A stretch of DNA of 64,000 bases from Micropterix aruncella (taxonomy: Eukaryota; Arthropoda; Insecta; Lepidoptera; Micropterigidae), in assembly GCA_944548615.1 (NCBI GenBank), contig OX155962.1:756670-820669 (forward strand), written 5' to 3'. A program made the position numbers and the translations under genes. The notes beneath the pieces were generated by a model. The model was given only the letters and a program-made list of their open reading frames with translations. It ran no database searches and was not told where the DNA came from. Below are positions 10,265-20,481 of this stretch, piece after piece. Position 1 is the first letter of the stretch. The number at the start of each line of letters is the position of its first letter.

Positions 10265-10312
10265 GAGCATAACTCATTCGTTATACGAACTCTATTTGTG
10301 AATCTACATCAT

Positions 10313-10640
10313 GATGGAAGATTTTTGCAAAACTAATTTGACCAAGTTAAGAAGTGATGTTAACCAGCAAAGCCGGCATGTCATTCTCAACATTTATAAG
10401 TGGTTGAATAAGTTGAAAGAAGACCCTGATGTCATAAGGAAAGAAAGAAATTGATTTTCAACAACCAAGACAGTTGGCAGCATTAGTTTGTGGAACGAGC
10501 GAACGAACTCTAGATCGATTTCGGAATCGAATTCAAAAATCTCCAGAACGAAGACCTGGCCAAAGCACATATAATTGACACCCATTGTCATGTTATTAAT
10601 CTACAAGACGATAGTGATAGTGAAGACGAATATGAATAGC
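10313..10640 (+). pseudogene. Possible DDE (Tc1/IS630-type) transposase deletion relic
   Basis: From an ATG at 10313 the translation contains SRHVILNIYKWLNKLKEDP, later SERTLD-like and KSPERRPGQ words after a frame change, and an acidic end (DSDSEDEYE) near 10637. Some insect IS630/Tc1-type transposases begin with a helix-turn-helix followed by K.SP.RRPG and end in a D/E/S-rich tail. The catalytic core is absent. I regard this as a weak call. Confidence 0.3.
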
Positions 10641-11431
10641 TTGCTGACTTTCTTTGTTTAGTTTTATTTTTTTTTTGTATGACAATTATTTTATTGTCAA
10701 CTATTATAAATTTGATACTTTTATATTTTTATTTTAATAATTCAATATCAATATTTATATTTTAAACTTATTTAATATTTATCGTAATGAAACAATACTG
10801 AAATAATATTTATTTCCCTCGTTTCATTACTTTATCGACATTCCTTTTGTATGCGTAAAACTACCTACACTACGGTTACAGGTATCGCTCCATAAGGCCG
10901 TGCAAGTGCGAAAGAGATAGCACGAGATCGATGATAAATTACCTGACTCGCCACTTTGTAATGCGGATAGTATAGGCAGAGCCTGTATTAAGGTGATGTT
11001 TATAGCGGTGTTAATCTGCTGGGTCCATATAGAAAGTTTCTGCAATATTGGGCATTTATATAACTGTATATTGGATAAATAAGAAATAAGAAATAAGAAT
11101 AAGAAATAAGAAAAAAATATTTTCATAAACCCGATCTGGGTATAGAAATTACATATAACAAAAAATAGTATTTCTACAAATTATGAAATTACATTTCAAA
11201 TTATAAAAAAAGTGTATAAAAAAATATATTTAAAAAAAACATAGAAATTAAAAAATAACAAAGACATAAAAACTAGAAAAATAAAAATAAACAGAAATAA
11301 TGAAAAACATAGAGAATCAGCAATTCAATAACGAAAATTTATGAAAACTAGAAAAATAGAAAGCATCCAAAGAGTTCTACATATGTAGATTACATTTAAT
11401 AAGGATCAAACTATCAATCAACAATCAAGAA
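10641..11431. other. No gene seen; AT-rich
   Basis: A moderately GC-rich block at 10840-10960 with CTACCTACACTACGG may be part of a DNA element. The rest is A-rich, including AAATAAGAAATAAG runs at 11080-11110. No coding region is recognised. Confidence 0.4.
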
Positions 11432-11720
11432 ATAGAAAAATGCATCGACTCTTCAAAGAACAAAAAATCAACTGGTCTCGATGATATACCTGTTAGCGTA
11501 AATAAAATCCATAAACGTGTACTGGCACCTTGTCTAACATATCTTTACAATTTAAGCTTTTCAGAGGGAATATTTCCAGATTGTCATAAAGTAGCCAAGA
11601 TTACACCGATATATTAAAAAGGGCGATCCCACGAGCGTAGAAAATTATCGACCCGTAGCCCTACATGGTTTCCTTGAAAAATTTGTGGTCATTTCAGACA
11701 GTCAATATGGTATCCGGAAA
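11432..11720 (+). mobile_element. LINE reverse transcriptase, fingers fragment
   Basis: The translation includes KKSTGLDDIPVSV, then FSEGIFPDCHKVAKITPIY and, after a one-base shift, KGDPTSVENYRPVAL and QYGIRK. These are the first conserved blocks of CR1/Jockey-type reverse transcriptases (K..G.D.IP, P..WK.A...P.YKKGD....NYRP). The palm motifs are missing, part of the sequence before QYG is deleted, and the frame is shifted near 11615. A dead internal fragment. Confidence 0.65.
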
Positions 11721-11939
11721 AAAAAAAAGTAAAAAAATATTTCACTTAAAGTTTACCTATTAAATTAAGTAAAACATGTAATAATAATAATAAATAAAAT
11801 AATAATATTAAAAATAAAATATCTATGTAGGTACCTATTTTATTTAGCAAACGCTGCCAAAGTAGCATAAATTGGCAATATACAAGTCACGGCAACATTT
11901 TCGCTACATATTTTAGTCACAAGAACTAGTAATGTAGCA

Positions 11940-12606
11940 ACTAGAACTGTCGACTACAACGGGCGAGCCCGTCACCACAGGACGTTTTAACGATTTTCTC
12001 GTTCTATCGCCCTGCAGTGAACGTAGAAGACTTTGGACAGAACAAATCCAACGTCCAGCTACGTCACAACCCGCAAGAAGCCAACGCCTTACCGCGAGAT
12101 AGCCAGAGTTACCTGGCGGGCCGACTCTCGCGCCCTTGCTTCCAATTGTGACCAGATTTATCCGGTCTCTCGATTGGTTCCGAGTTCGAGGTCGCTTGCG
12201 CGGTCCTCTCCCTTACGAAGCGGTGAAACGGTGTGAACCGAATCTAACGCGGACCAAGGCGTCCTTTGCCCGACTCTGAATCGGGATCGGATGGCCAATG
12301 GTCATTTCAAGAGCAGTCGCCGTAAGGTAGACAACCACCCCCGCTCTATAGGAAACAATACAGTTCCCAGACTCCCCCGATTGTTATTCGGAGAGCACAG
12401 TCGATTGGCTTGCGCCGCTCGGTGCGCAGACCGTCCAGGAGCGCCAGAGGTTTGATTCCCAGGGGAGACTGGTTGACCCAGTGTCCTACCCAGGCTCGCA
12501 CCCCATGCGTGGAGGCCGTCGGATGGGTGTTGACCCGTGAGTGTGACCGACCCTGAACACATGGGTCATCGTGGCCACCTCATCATATGGGCCCATTAGC
12601 TCCCCC
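11940..12606 (+). repeat. Family X, copy 1 (modules A+B), with 12-bp flanking repeats
   Basis: Family X is a GC-rich sequence of about 660 bp. Here it runs from ACTAGAACTGTCGAC to GGGCCCATTAGCTCC. Module A is 11940 to about 12382. Module B follows a site related to CTGTTAGTCAGAGTGC. AGTAATGTAGCA flanks it at 11928-11939 and 12607-12618, as expected of a target-site duplication. Other copies are at 19091, 19739/22417, 22863, 26712, 39961, 43949, 47272 and, diverged, 53440. No known class could be assigned by eye. It contains GGTTTGATTCCC, one base off a pol III B box, but no convincing A box. Confidence 0.75.
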
Positions 12607-12618
12607 AGTAATGTAGCA

Positions 12619-12957
12619 GTCATATAAACGTCTATACAACGTCTATACCCCCAGATTAGACGCATTTTTATACGGCTTTTAGCTGAATAGTGGCTGAATA
12701 GCGGCCATAACAGCTATATACTTTCGGTCGTAAAAGAAAGCCTAATAAGCGCCTATAATCACTTTTAGCGCATGCAGTGGTGCCCTAATATAAGAAGCGG
12801 CTGTAAAATTGTCTCCAATTGATACTTTATTACAACTTCTAGTCGGGTAATGTCTTGAACTGATATAGAATGGAAACAAACAGAAAGTGTATGATCATTT
12901 GCCGTTGAAAACATAGAATTCTTAATTTCTACTAATATATTTTATTGACTTTAAAAT
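12619..12957. other. No gene seen
   Basis: Mixed-composition sequence with repeated words around GCCTATAA and GGCTGAATAG. Nothing recognised. Confidence 0.4.
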
Positions 12958-13140
12958 ATGATAGAAACGAATTTACCGCGAGAAATTTGTAGCACCCGAC
13001 GTTTCGGTGACGTTGCAGCCGCCGTTGCGACAACGGCGGCTGCAACATCACTGAAACGTCGGTTGCTACAAATTTCACGCGGTAAATTCGTTTCTTCTCT
13101 ATTTATAATGTCAAACAACCGCGATAGTCTTCGATTTTAG
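12958..13140. repeat. Penelope-derived palindrome
   Basis: Two arms of about 65 bp, from AGAAACGAATTTACCGCG at about 12962 to its complement ending near 13094, face each other around three bases (CGA). They differ at only a few positions. The right arm plus the following 40 bp match the 3' end of the Penelope-like piece at 529-660. This is therefore an inverted pair of Penelope 3' ends. Confidence 0.65.
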
Positions 13141-13649
13141 ATTGTATTGTAGTTTAATACACCAAATTATCTTGCGGACATCATTTCGTCGACAATATTA
13201 AGTAACATGTCAAAATTTTAACGCGACTTCAAAATATTATTATTTTAACTAAATTTTAATTCATAATTACGATTTTATTATTTTTTTTTCAGAGAATAAC
13301 ACACTTCCTCGGTATTGTTCACAAATTTTGAAATAGGATAACCCTATTATACAATAATGGCCGCTTTGGTAATATAGCATCTGCAACTTTAATGTAATCT
13401 TTTTAAAACTACAAGTTTCGTAAGTGAGGGCCTAGTGACAACTTTACAGCTTTAACTCTATGTAAATTAATTACTGCACTTCAGTATGACTAAAAGCTGT
13501 ATAAGGGAGGGTCTTGTAACCAACATACAGCTTTTAGAGTTATTCGTAGCAATTACAAAGCTTTTTAAAAAGCGCCTATTTTTAATGTGGGTGCGTACGG
13601 CCTTTGCAAAACGCAAGAAAGTGCAGACTCCACAAATAAATAGTGTGAA
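13141..13649. other. No gene seen; one 13-bp inverted repeat
   Basis: CTAAAAGCTGTAT (13490-13502) pairs with ATACAGCTTTTAG (13525-13537). Related words (TTTACAGCTTTAA) occur just upstream. Probably the edge of a small DNA element; nothing coding is recognised. Confidence 0.4.
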
Positions 13650-13794
13650 AAAAACTGACGTGATTTGTGGGTTCCGCTTTCACTATCGTTTTCAATTCTT
13701 CGTTATCGGCTAGCGTTTCTGGCCGTCCACGGGGATCGTTCTTTAAATCAACATTTCCAGAACGGAAATGTTTGAACCAAAAACGCACGCGAAC
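13650..13794 (-). pseudogene. Mariner-type transposase, N-terminal helix-turn-helix fragment
   Basis: The minus frame holds FWFKHFRSGNVDLKNDPRGR followed by PETLADNEELKTIV, matching the second DNA-binding helix-turn-helix and GRP linker of mariner transposases (WF.KFRSG...L...PR.GRP...D...LK). The catalytic D,D34D core is absent and the frame enters unrelated sequence on both sides, so this is a decayed or internally deleted copy. Confidence 0.6.
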
Positions 13795-13978
13795 GTCGAT
13801 TTGTATCTGAAGCGCTGGTGCCACGCCGGAACTTATATTCGAAAATAACTTAATTTTTAAAGTTTTCCATAGTTGTGAATAGAACGACGTTAGAGTAAAA
13901 TGACATGACGCGAAAACAAATGAATGACAGATTTCGAAACAGAACTTCACTAGCTATAATTTGAAATAAATTTGAATA

Positions 13979-14522
13979 TCTATATATATAAAACAATCGG
14001 GTTGTTCGAACACATAACTCGAGAACGGCTGGACCGAATTTCATGGTTTTTGATTTGTAGTATTTGTCTCCGTCCCGAATAGCAGAATAACTATTAAAAA
14101 CATAAATTGGAAAGTTGGCGAAAAATTAAAATAAAAGAAAACATTTTCTCATGATCAGTTTTACGTGGCATGTTCACCTGTCGGCAAATCATCCGCTTTA
14201 TTTGTTCTTGCGCCCGATAAAAAAAACAAAAAATGTCGTATATCATAAGGTGCTTCAATAAAGAGAATTAAACCGAGTGCATCCCATGCTGCACAATATG
14301 TAAATAGTTTAATTCAATCATGTCTTGCTGACACGCGATTGATATACTTAATTTTTGTACTTTTAAATTTCTTTTTATGTTATTATCTTAATAAAGTATT
14401 GACCTTAATAATTATTTTGTATTCATTGTATTACTTTCATAAAATCATAAATTAAGTTCAGATAATCTGTAACACGACATTCATTGACTGTTAGGCGGTA
14501 AGAAGTTCGCCGGGTCAGCTAG
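13979..14522 (+). mobile_element. Non-autonomous Helitron, complete ends
   Basis: It begins TCTATATATATAAAACAATC after an A and ends GGGTCAGCTAG before a T, the A/TC...CTRR/T signature of Helitrons. A short GC stem (GGCG...CGCC, about 14493-14511) sits just before the 3' end, as expected. At 544 bp with no Rep/helicase it must move in trans. Confidence 0.7.
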
Positions 14523-14589
14523 TGCAATTATAAAATGAACGCTGGATATTTGAGTTCAATGTAGCCAGTATTGAGACAATGTCATAGGT

Positions 14590-14920
14590 AAGGACCTACT
14601 ATTTAGTTAATCTATCTTGGAAGCGGCTGGTAGATCCGTCAAAAACACAAGAAATAAAAAGGGTCCTATGGCAGAGCCCTGGGGAACGCCAGCCGACGAG
14701 CCGCCGGGATCTGAGTGATCACTACCAACGAATGTTCTGTGAATCCTGGAAATCAAATCAAATAAATAAAATCAATCTATCAGGAAACTGAGAATCAAAT
14801 TAAGAGCACATCCTCGGATGCCATGATGATCTAGCTTAAGCAGCAGAAGTTGCTGATCGACCTAATCGAAAGCACACGAAAGTCCAGCCACACATCTTCC
14901 CCCCTTAGAAGCGGTTGATG
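14590..14920 (-). mobile_element. LINE reverse transcriptase palm fragment
   Basis: The minus translation includes LSCAFD, one stop, then VDQQLLLLKLDHHGIRG and, further on, SSAGVPQGSAIGPFLF and LTDLPAA. These are polymerase blocks A (D..KAFD.VDH..LL.KL...GIRG) and B (GVPQGS.LGP.LF). The FADD block is not reached. A stop follows the AFD, and frame breaks occur between the blocks. CR1/Rex-like by appearance. Confidence 0.65.
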
Positions 14921-16467
14921 ATCGATCGGCCAGTTTGGTATGCATACTGCTTATTTATCAATATTTTATTTACAGCGAACTAATCCACCACCATTTGCAT
15001 ATTCTCAGCTAAAATATCTAGGTATACGGGACATACCTTAATGTTTTTCGTTAGTCTAGATATATTCAATGGCAGGCGCATTAAATAAATTCGTCAGAGT
15101 ACTAAAAACTGTTTAGTGAGAATAAATCGTGTGGAATGATTTTCAATTGCTTTATTTTTATTATCTAATCAATTCATTAACTCCTAAATAAACACTGTAT
15201 ACAGGGTGAGTTTTTAATTAGTGTCATCCATGTAGTGGCTGAATCAATACGACGAAATAAGCAACTTTTGATCGAAATAAGCAACAAGAGTTTTTGGGAT
15301 AAAATTAATTTAAAAACAAAATGTAAATTATGTATCTTTAAAGGATTTTATTGAGAAGAATGCTCTAAAATGCGATTTTGCTGGTTAATTTTCAAAAAAC
15401 CCTCCAGCCCTCAAGTTTAGCCTAGCCTGTCTACAAATCCTAAATTCGACCCGGTATCGATACCTCCTCAGTGTTGCCTGCACCATTGATTATATAACGT
15501 ATTAGGTTGATCAACGTCGTGCTACAATTTGGCAAGCAGGATTTTACTACAAAACGCAACGTACCTATAGATGGCACTCATACTTCCAAAAACGTAATAA
15601 TTTATATTACTTTGTTCAATATGGCGACTTTCGTGGTATACCAGTATGGTGGCGGAGTGTAGATGGCGCTCTAAGCACGCCTATACGGTATAAAACAATA
15701 ATATAATAACAAACTATTTTTTAAATGATAGTTATTGATATTTTACTATTATTTAAATAAGGATGTCAATTTTCAATTTGGTATACAGGTTTCAATACGC
15801 AACAATTATGCACTTAAATTTTCAGATAGACCAATAGATGGCATTCTATATCTTTGTATTATTTATGTGATGTAATCAGTTTATATAAAAAAATGCGATA
15901 GATGGCACTAATATTCAATGTTATTATTGTTATCATTGGTTAAATTATTTGGTTTTATAATCAATGTTATGGCCAAATAAATTTCTATGAGTTCGCCCGT
16001 AATGCTATTAGCACCACCTGCATCTCGCCGTTTCAGAAGGGTTGCCAAATTGTACTATGAAGTTGAACAAACTAATACCAAATATAATCAATGCCTGTAC
16101 TGATAACAGAAAGAGCAGGTAAATTATCTTTTACAACTGGAAATTATATTTTTAGTTCCATCTTCAAAGCAGATACATGACAACAATAATTATGGTGACC
16201 AACCTGAACAGTAAATGGAACGGGAAGTGGAACAGCTTTATTTAGGCATTAATTATACAGCGTAATTTAAGCTAGACTGACATGACGCGAGTTCACGTGA
16301 GTGGTAAAGTGATTATCGACCTAGTTGACTACTTTAATTTCAGTTGAATAAACATTCAGTTCCATAAAATTATATAGATTAGTTAATTTTAACTTTGAAA
16401 CCTTATTCTCTAGTAGTTTCATTGGCACTTTTACAGCTATATATTTTTTGGTTCGAACTTAAGGTGT
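14921..16467. other. No gene seen; several GATGGC words
   Basis: AT-rich. The word AGATGGC recurs at about 15570, 15662, 15836 and 15900, a scattered insect-repeat feature. ACAGGGTGA near 15202 looks like an element end. No coding region is recognised. Confidence 0.4.
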
Positions 16468-17030
16468 TGTGAGATGGCCACCCTTCACTAGACTCCAATT
16501 GCTTGTGAGCGAAGGGTGGTTCTCAGCATGAAGGTTGCTCCGTTAATGAGAGTCGCAGATATCCGTGTAGCAGAGTTTATTCAGAAGATTGAAGAGAAGT
16601 GAGTCGAAGTCGCCAGTTCTTAACGCCTTGAGTTGCTTTCGCCGTTGTGTTGTAGTGTGGGCGCGAGGTGAAGCCGTGGCGGTGCGTGTGTAGTCGAGGA
16701 GCGAAGTGTGTAGTCGAGATATCTGTCCACTGAGGGGACGATGTGTAGAGCGCGGTAACTGTCTGCCGAAGTAATGATGTAGAGGGGCAACTGTCTGCCA
16801 AAGGAATGATGATCATCGAATGCAATGTACTGCGTTTTATAGGGTGATCGGTGATGCAATAGCTACGAGTGGGGCGACGCATGTGTCGCTTGCCTGGGCA
16901 ATATTTGCCAAATTTAGCTGGAAATTAACTGCAGTTTTCTGTTCTGTGAAATTAACTTTTTATTGTGGGTATGTAGAGTTAGAGTTTGTTGTGGGTATGT
17001 TGTGGGTATAAAGAGTTCTTTATAAGTTAC
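16468..17030 (-). mobile_element. LTR of a Gypsy-like element, probably solo, outer end unclear
   Basis: The plus-strand block starting TGTGAGATGG shares its edge (TAGACTCCAA, preceded by CACCC.TCAC) with the solo LTR at 42609. Read on the minus strand it has a TATA box (ATAAAA, about 16830) and AATAAA near 16576, then ends ...CTCACA at 16468. That order is U3-R-U5. The other end near 17030 cannot be fixed, and no target duplication is visible. Confidence 0.5.
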
Positions 17031-17125
17031 CGTAAAATGGAAACATTTCGGAATTTCTATAATTTTAATTAGTTTTTACGAGTAATTATTAATATAGAAA
17101 AATCCGTGTATAAAAGTAAGGATAT

Positions 17126-17430
17126 AGGTCTCGATTGCGTTTCTTCGTATACTAAAATCGTAAATGAGTTCGTGTGCTGGAGACAGGACAATACGCTATG
17201 TGAAATGACCGATTGTCTATTTTTCGCATTAAAACTACCCATCAAAGATAACGCATCTGAATCTAAAACCGCATGAAATGTGTTAGAATTTATTCGGATG
17301 AGTATAAGTTCGACAGGTAGTTTTTATCGACTATCGTTCGTTACATATTCCGCTCTAACGTACTGCTCTATCTCGTTCGCTTGAACTATGTAATTACAGT
17401 TTTAGTTCACAAAGAGACGCATGGACAGCT
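17126..17430. mobile_element. Foldback MITE, copy 1
   Basis: Related along its length to 25471-25780. It starts GGTCTCGATTGCGTTTCTTC and ends in the inverted counterpart CACAAAGAGACGC, slightly truncated next to the Helitron at 17434. The two halves are imperfect inverted copies of one another. Confidence 0.6.
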
Positions 17431-17433
17431 TTA

Positions 17434-18062
17434 TCTATACTAATATTATAAAGGGTAAAGTTTGTGAGGTTGAAGGAAGTTATATCTGGATCTACTGAAC
17501 CGATTTTGAAAATTCTTTTACCAATAGAAAGCCACGTTACTAGTGAGTGTCATAGGCTATATATTAATCCGAAAAATGAAAAGTCGGAGAAAAAACGGCC
17601 GAATAAAAATGTTTCTTACGGACGCTGCTTTAACGATGAGAGATATATGATTGAGTTCTAGGGAAAAGTTGTAGAGCTTGGTAATGCCTACAATAAAGTC
17701 AGCGACAGCATATGTCGAAATTTTATACTTAAGTAACAAAAAGTAGTTTTTTATATTAAAAAAAATAATTTAAATCATTAGGTCATGTTTATTGGTTATA
17801 TTATCAATAATTATCAATTCATATCAAAATAAGTAAATTTATCGTCTCAAGTATTTAAAACAAAATACTTTTCCCCTTTACTGCATATAATTTCCCATTT
17901 ACTGCATAAATGGTTAAAGAGATAAGACACTCACAAATAAGACACTCACAAGAAGACACTCACAAATAACGGTAATATAGTCAAATTGGCCCTAAAATAT
18001 AACCCTTCTTTTGGCAGTCAGGAAATAAATCATAGCACTCGAAGTGAGCACGGGTCAGCTAG
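17434..18062 (+). mobile_element. Non-autonomous Helitron, complete ends
   Basis: It starts TCTATACTAATATTATAAAG after an A and ends GGGTCAGCTAG before a T. A small hairpin (CACT-CGA-AGTG) lies about 12 bases from the 3' end. It is 629 bp and non-coding. The partial copies at 5295 and 6023 belong to the same family. Confidence 0.75.
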
Positions 18063-19090
18063 TATCTAATAAACGGTAAGTTCTCAGATTCAGTATGTTT
18101 CCAGATTAATTAAAATTCAAGCAAACATATCTGAGAATATTTCCTCGATTTTAAATTCTCAGGAATTACCCAACACTAATTCCAATCACCAAGTCAATAA
18201 TAATGTCATTGTTAAATTGACTGATTTGTTTCTCATATGAATGTGTAACTTGTGATACAGCTTATAAAATGAAATATGATTCAGATTCAGTTTTTTTTAT
18301 CTGATCTAAGCTAATGTTTAAGACAAATTACAAAATACCGAATTGCTTATCTGGAATGTTCAAATAATAATTGTTACATTCTCTTATTCCGGTATTCATA
18401 TTTTGTTACATACTATCTATTTAGATATATTTTTTAATTTAATAAATATCTACTAATAAATCTAATACAAATAAATGTAATAATATGGAAATAAATACTT
18501 ATAGATCTAAATTTATAGGATGTTATTGTCCACAAAACTGGGATTTGTTTAGTTAAAATTGTGTTTTAATGTGAATAAACAGAAAATAGATATACTGCTA
18601 TCTATCAGTAACATTTCATAATAATTGTATTGCAACAGTATCGCTTCGCTAGTGACTGAGTTGAATAGTGACGCATAGTTTAAGCAAAGAGGTGGTAGAT
18701 GGCGGTGTAGTATATTTTTTTTGTTACGAAAGGATTAGAAAATAAATCATGATTTGATGGACTTTAGAGAATAGCGTTTTTGTTGAAATATTTTTATATG
18801 TATACATTGTATGGCTGTATTAATTGAAGCATTGAATATTGGTGCTAATTTGTATAATTCAAATACATCCTAATCCACTAAACAACGCTCATTTTTATTT
18901 ATTTAATCAAGCTATTTTATACTTTCGTAAATAATTAAGTCATTTTAGATATCCCAATCACAAGAAATAGATCTTAGCGCGTGAAATAGTGAGATTCTAA
19001 AAAATCTTTGAAATTACTTATTTTTGTTGTAGTCACGGACAGAGTGATTGCGGCGAGATCCATTTCTTATAATCGTGACGTCGCGTGACG
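18063..19090. other. No gene seen; AT-rich
   Basis: AT-rich with short frames only. No recognised element. Confidence 0.5.
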
Positions 19091-19738
19091 TTGGCCACGA
19101 AGACCCATTCTGTTCAGGGTTGGTCACACCTATCCGACGGCCTCCACGCATGAAATGCGAGCCTGGGTAGGACTCTGGCCATATGGTCAGTTTCCCCTGG
19201 GAATCAACCTTCTGGCGCTCCTGTACGGTCTGCGCACCGTGCGGCATAAGCCAATCGATTGCGCACTCTGACTAACAGCCCGGGGAGTCTGGAAGCAGTA
19301 CTGTTTCCTACAGAGCGGGGGTGGTTGCGGACCTTATGGCGACTGCTCTTGAAACGATCATCGGCTACCCGATCCTGGGTGAACAGCCGGGCAAAGGATG
19401 CCGTGGTCCGCGATAGATTCGGTGTACACCGTTTGACCGCTTCGTAAGGGAGAGGACCGCGCAAGCGACCTCGAACTCGGAACCAATTGAGAGACCGGAG
19501 AAATCTGGTCACAATTGGAAGTAAGGGCGCGAGTGTCTCGAGCCGCGGGGAAGTAATTCCTGGCTATCTCGCGGTAAGGAGTTGGTCTCTTACAGGTTGT
19601 GGCGTAGCTAGACGTTGGATTGTATTGTCCAAAGTCTTCTACGCTCAATGCAGGGCGATAGAACGACTAATCGTTAAAACGTCCTGTGGTGACGGGCTCG
19701 CCCGTTGTAGTTGACACCGCAAGATGTTAGTCAGAGTA
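19091..19738 (-). repeat. Family X, copy 2
   Basis: Reverse-orientation copy from the B end (TTGGCCACGA) through the A/B site (GCACTCTGACTAACAG, about 19264) to the A start at about 19725. It is followed by ATGTTAGTCAGAGT, that is, the inner beginning of a second, outward-pointing B module, cut after about 12 bases where copy 3 begins. Confidence 0.75.
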
Positions 19739-19950
19739 GGCCCATGCTGGGTTGGCCACGATGACCCATGTGTTCAGGGTCGGTCACACTCACGGGTCAA
19801 CACCCATCCGACGGCCTCCACGCACGGGGTGCGAACCTGGGTGGGACTCTGGCCTTGGTCAGTTTCCCCTGGGAATCAAACCTCTGGCGCTCCTGGACGG
19901 TCTGCGCACCGTGCGGCGCAAGCCAATCGATTGTGCACTCTGACTAACAG
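19739..19950 (-). repeat. Family X, copy 3, B module (left of the R1-clade insertion)
   Basis: B module in reverse orientation, from AGGCCCATG to ACTCTGACTAACAG (19937-19950), where the R1-clade LINE interrupts it. The copy resumes at 22417. Confidence 0.8.
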
Positions 19951-19997
19951 TTAAGAGTTTCAAGGCGATAGGTGAGGGCAGCAAACCCCGCCCACCG

Positions 19998-20090
19998 CCC
20001 GGGCAGTTATAACGACGAGGGTCGTCTTGTCTGCCCGGGATGTCGTGCTACGACAACCCTGCGCGTACCAGAAGGGTAGAACGCGCAGGG
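19998..20090 (-). ncRNA. R1-clade LINE 3' UTR hairpins
   Basis: CCCGGGCAG (19998-20006) pairs with CTGCCCGGG (20031-20039) and encloses ACGAC/GTCGT. A short TGTCG/CGACA stem follows at 20041-20055. CCCTGCGCGT (20057-20066) pairs perfectly with ACGCGCAGGG (20081-20090). They lie within about 140 bases of the element's 3' end and are probably the reverse-transcriptase recognition fold. Confidence 0.55.
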
Positions 20091-20481
20091 GGTGAAATAG
20101 GGTAAACCACCCCCCCCGTACCGCCCCGAGAACCCATTTATTTAAAATAATAAAAGATATTTACAAAGTAAAAATTTACAAAAATAATACTAAATTTACC
20201 ATATTCACAATAGAAAAGAAAAAAAAAACAACAAATATCACAAATTTAGGGCCGGTGAGCGGGGTAGAGGACGCATCAGAAACGATGATGGTGGAGGCGC
20301 ACGGTCCGTGGGCAGGTCTCGGAGCAGCCACGGGGGGGAGGAATCCCTGGATCCTGCAAAGAACGAAACGCCCCTCGGGGCGGTAAAGAGACGGACACAA
20401 AGACGGGCACTTCGGGCTGGAAGTATCCGCCGAATCACGCCACCAAGGAAGAGGGTACCCCCTGGGGGGTATCCCGAGGCC

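Larger units (their letters stand above)
6441..10277 (+). mobile_element. Tandem pair of gag-only retroelement units flanked by a 13-bp duplication
   Basis: GAGCATAACTCAT occurs at 6441-6453 and again at 10265-10277. AGCATAACTCAT (12 of the 13 bases) lies between the two units at 8325-8336. Each unit of about 1.9 kb has a 5' UTR, one long gag-type frame and a short structured 3' UTR, in the same order and orientation. No reverse transcriptase is encoded in or beside either unit. The island is far more GC-rich than its surroundings. The flanking repeats fit target-site duplications of a dimeric or repeated insertion. The head-to-tail, gag-only layout recalls Drosophila HeT-A, but a deletion derivative of a Jockey- or R1-type LINE is also possible. 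Confidence 0.75.

Noticed and set aside
12445..12460. tRNA-derived SINE origin of family X (GGTTTGATTCCC)
   Set aside because: One B-box-like word without a matching A box or tRNA fold is not enough; kept only as a lead.
12302..12562. Conserved open frames in family X copies (for example 12302-12562, 43989-44249, 47423-47773)
   Set aside because: Frames are open on both strands, start at different places in different copies and show no domain; similarity simply follows the nucleotide conservation.
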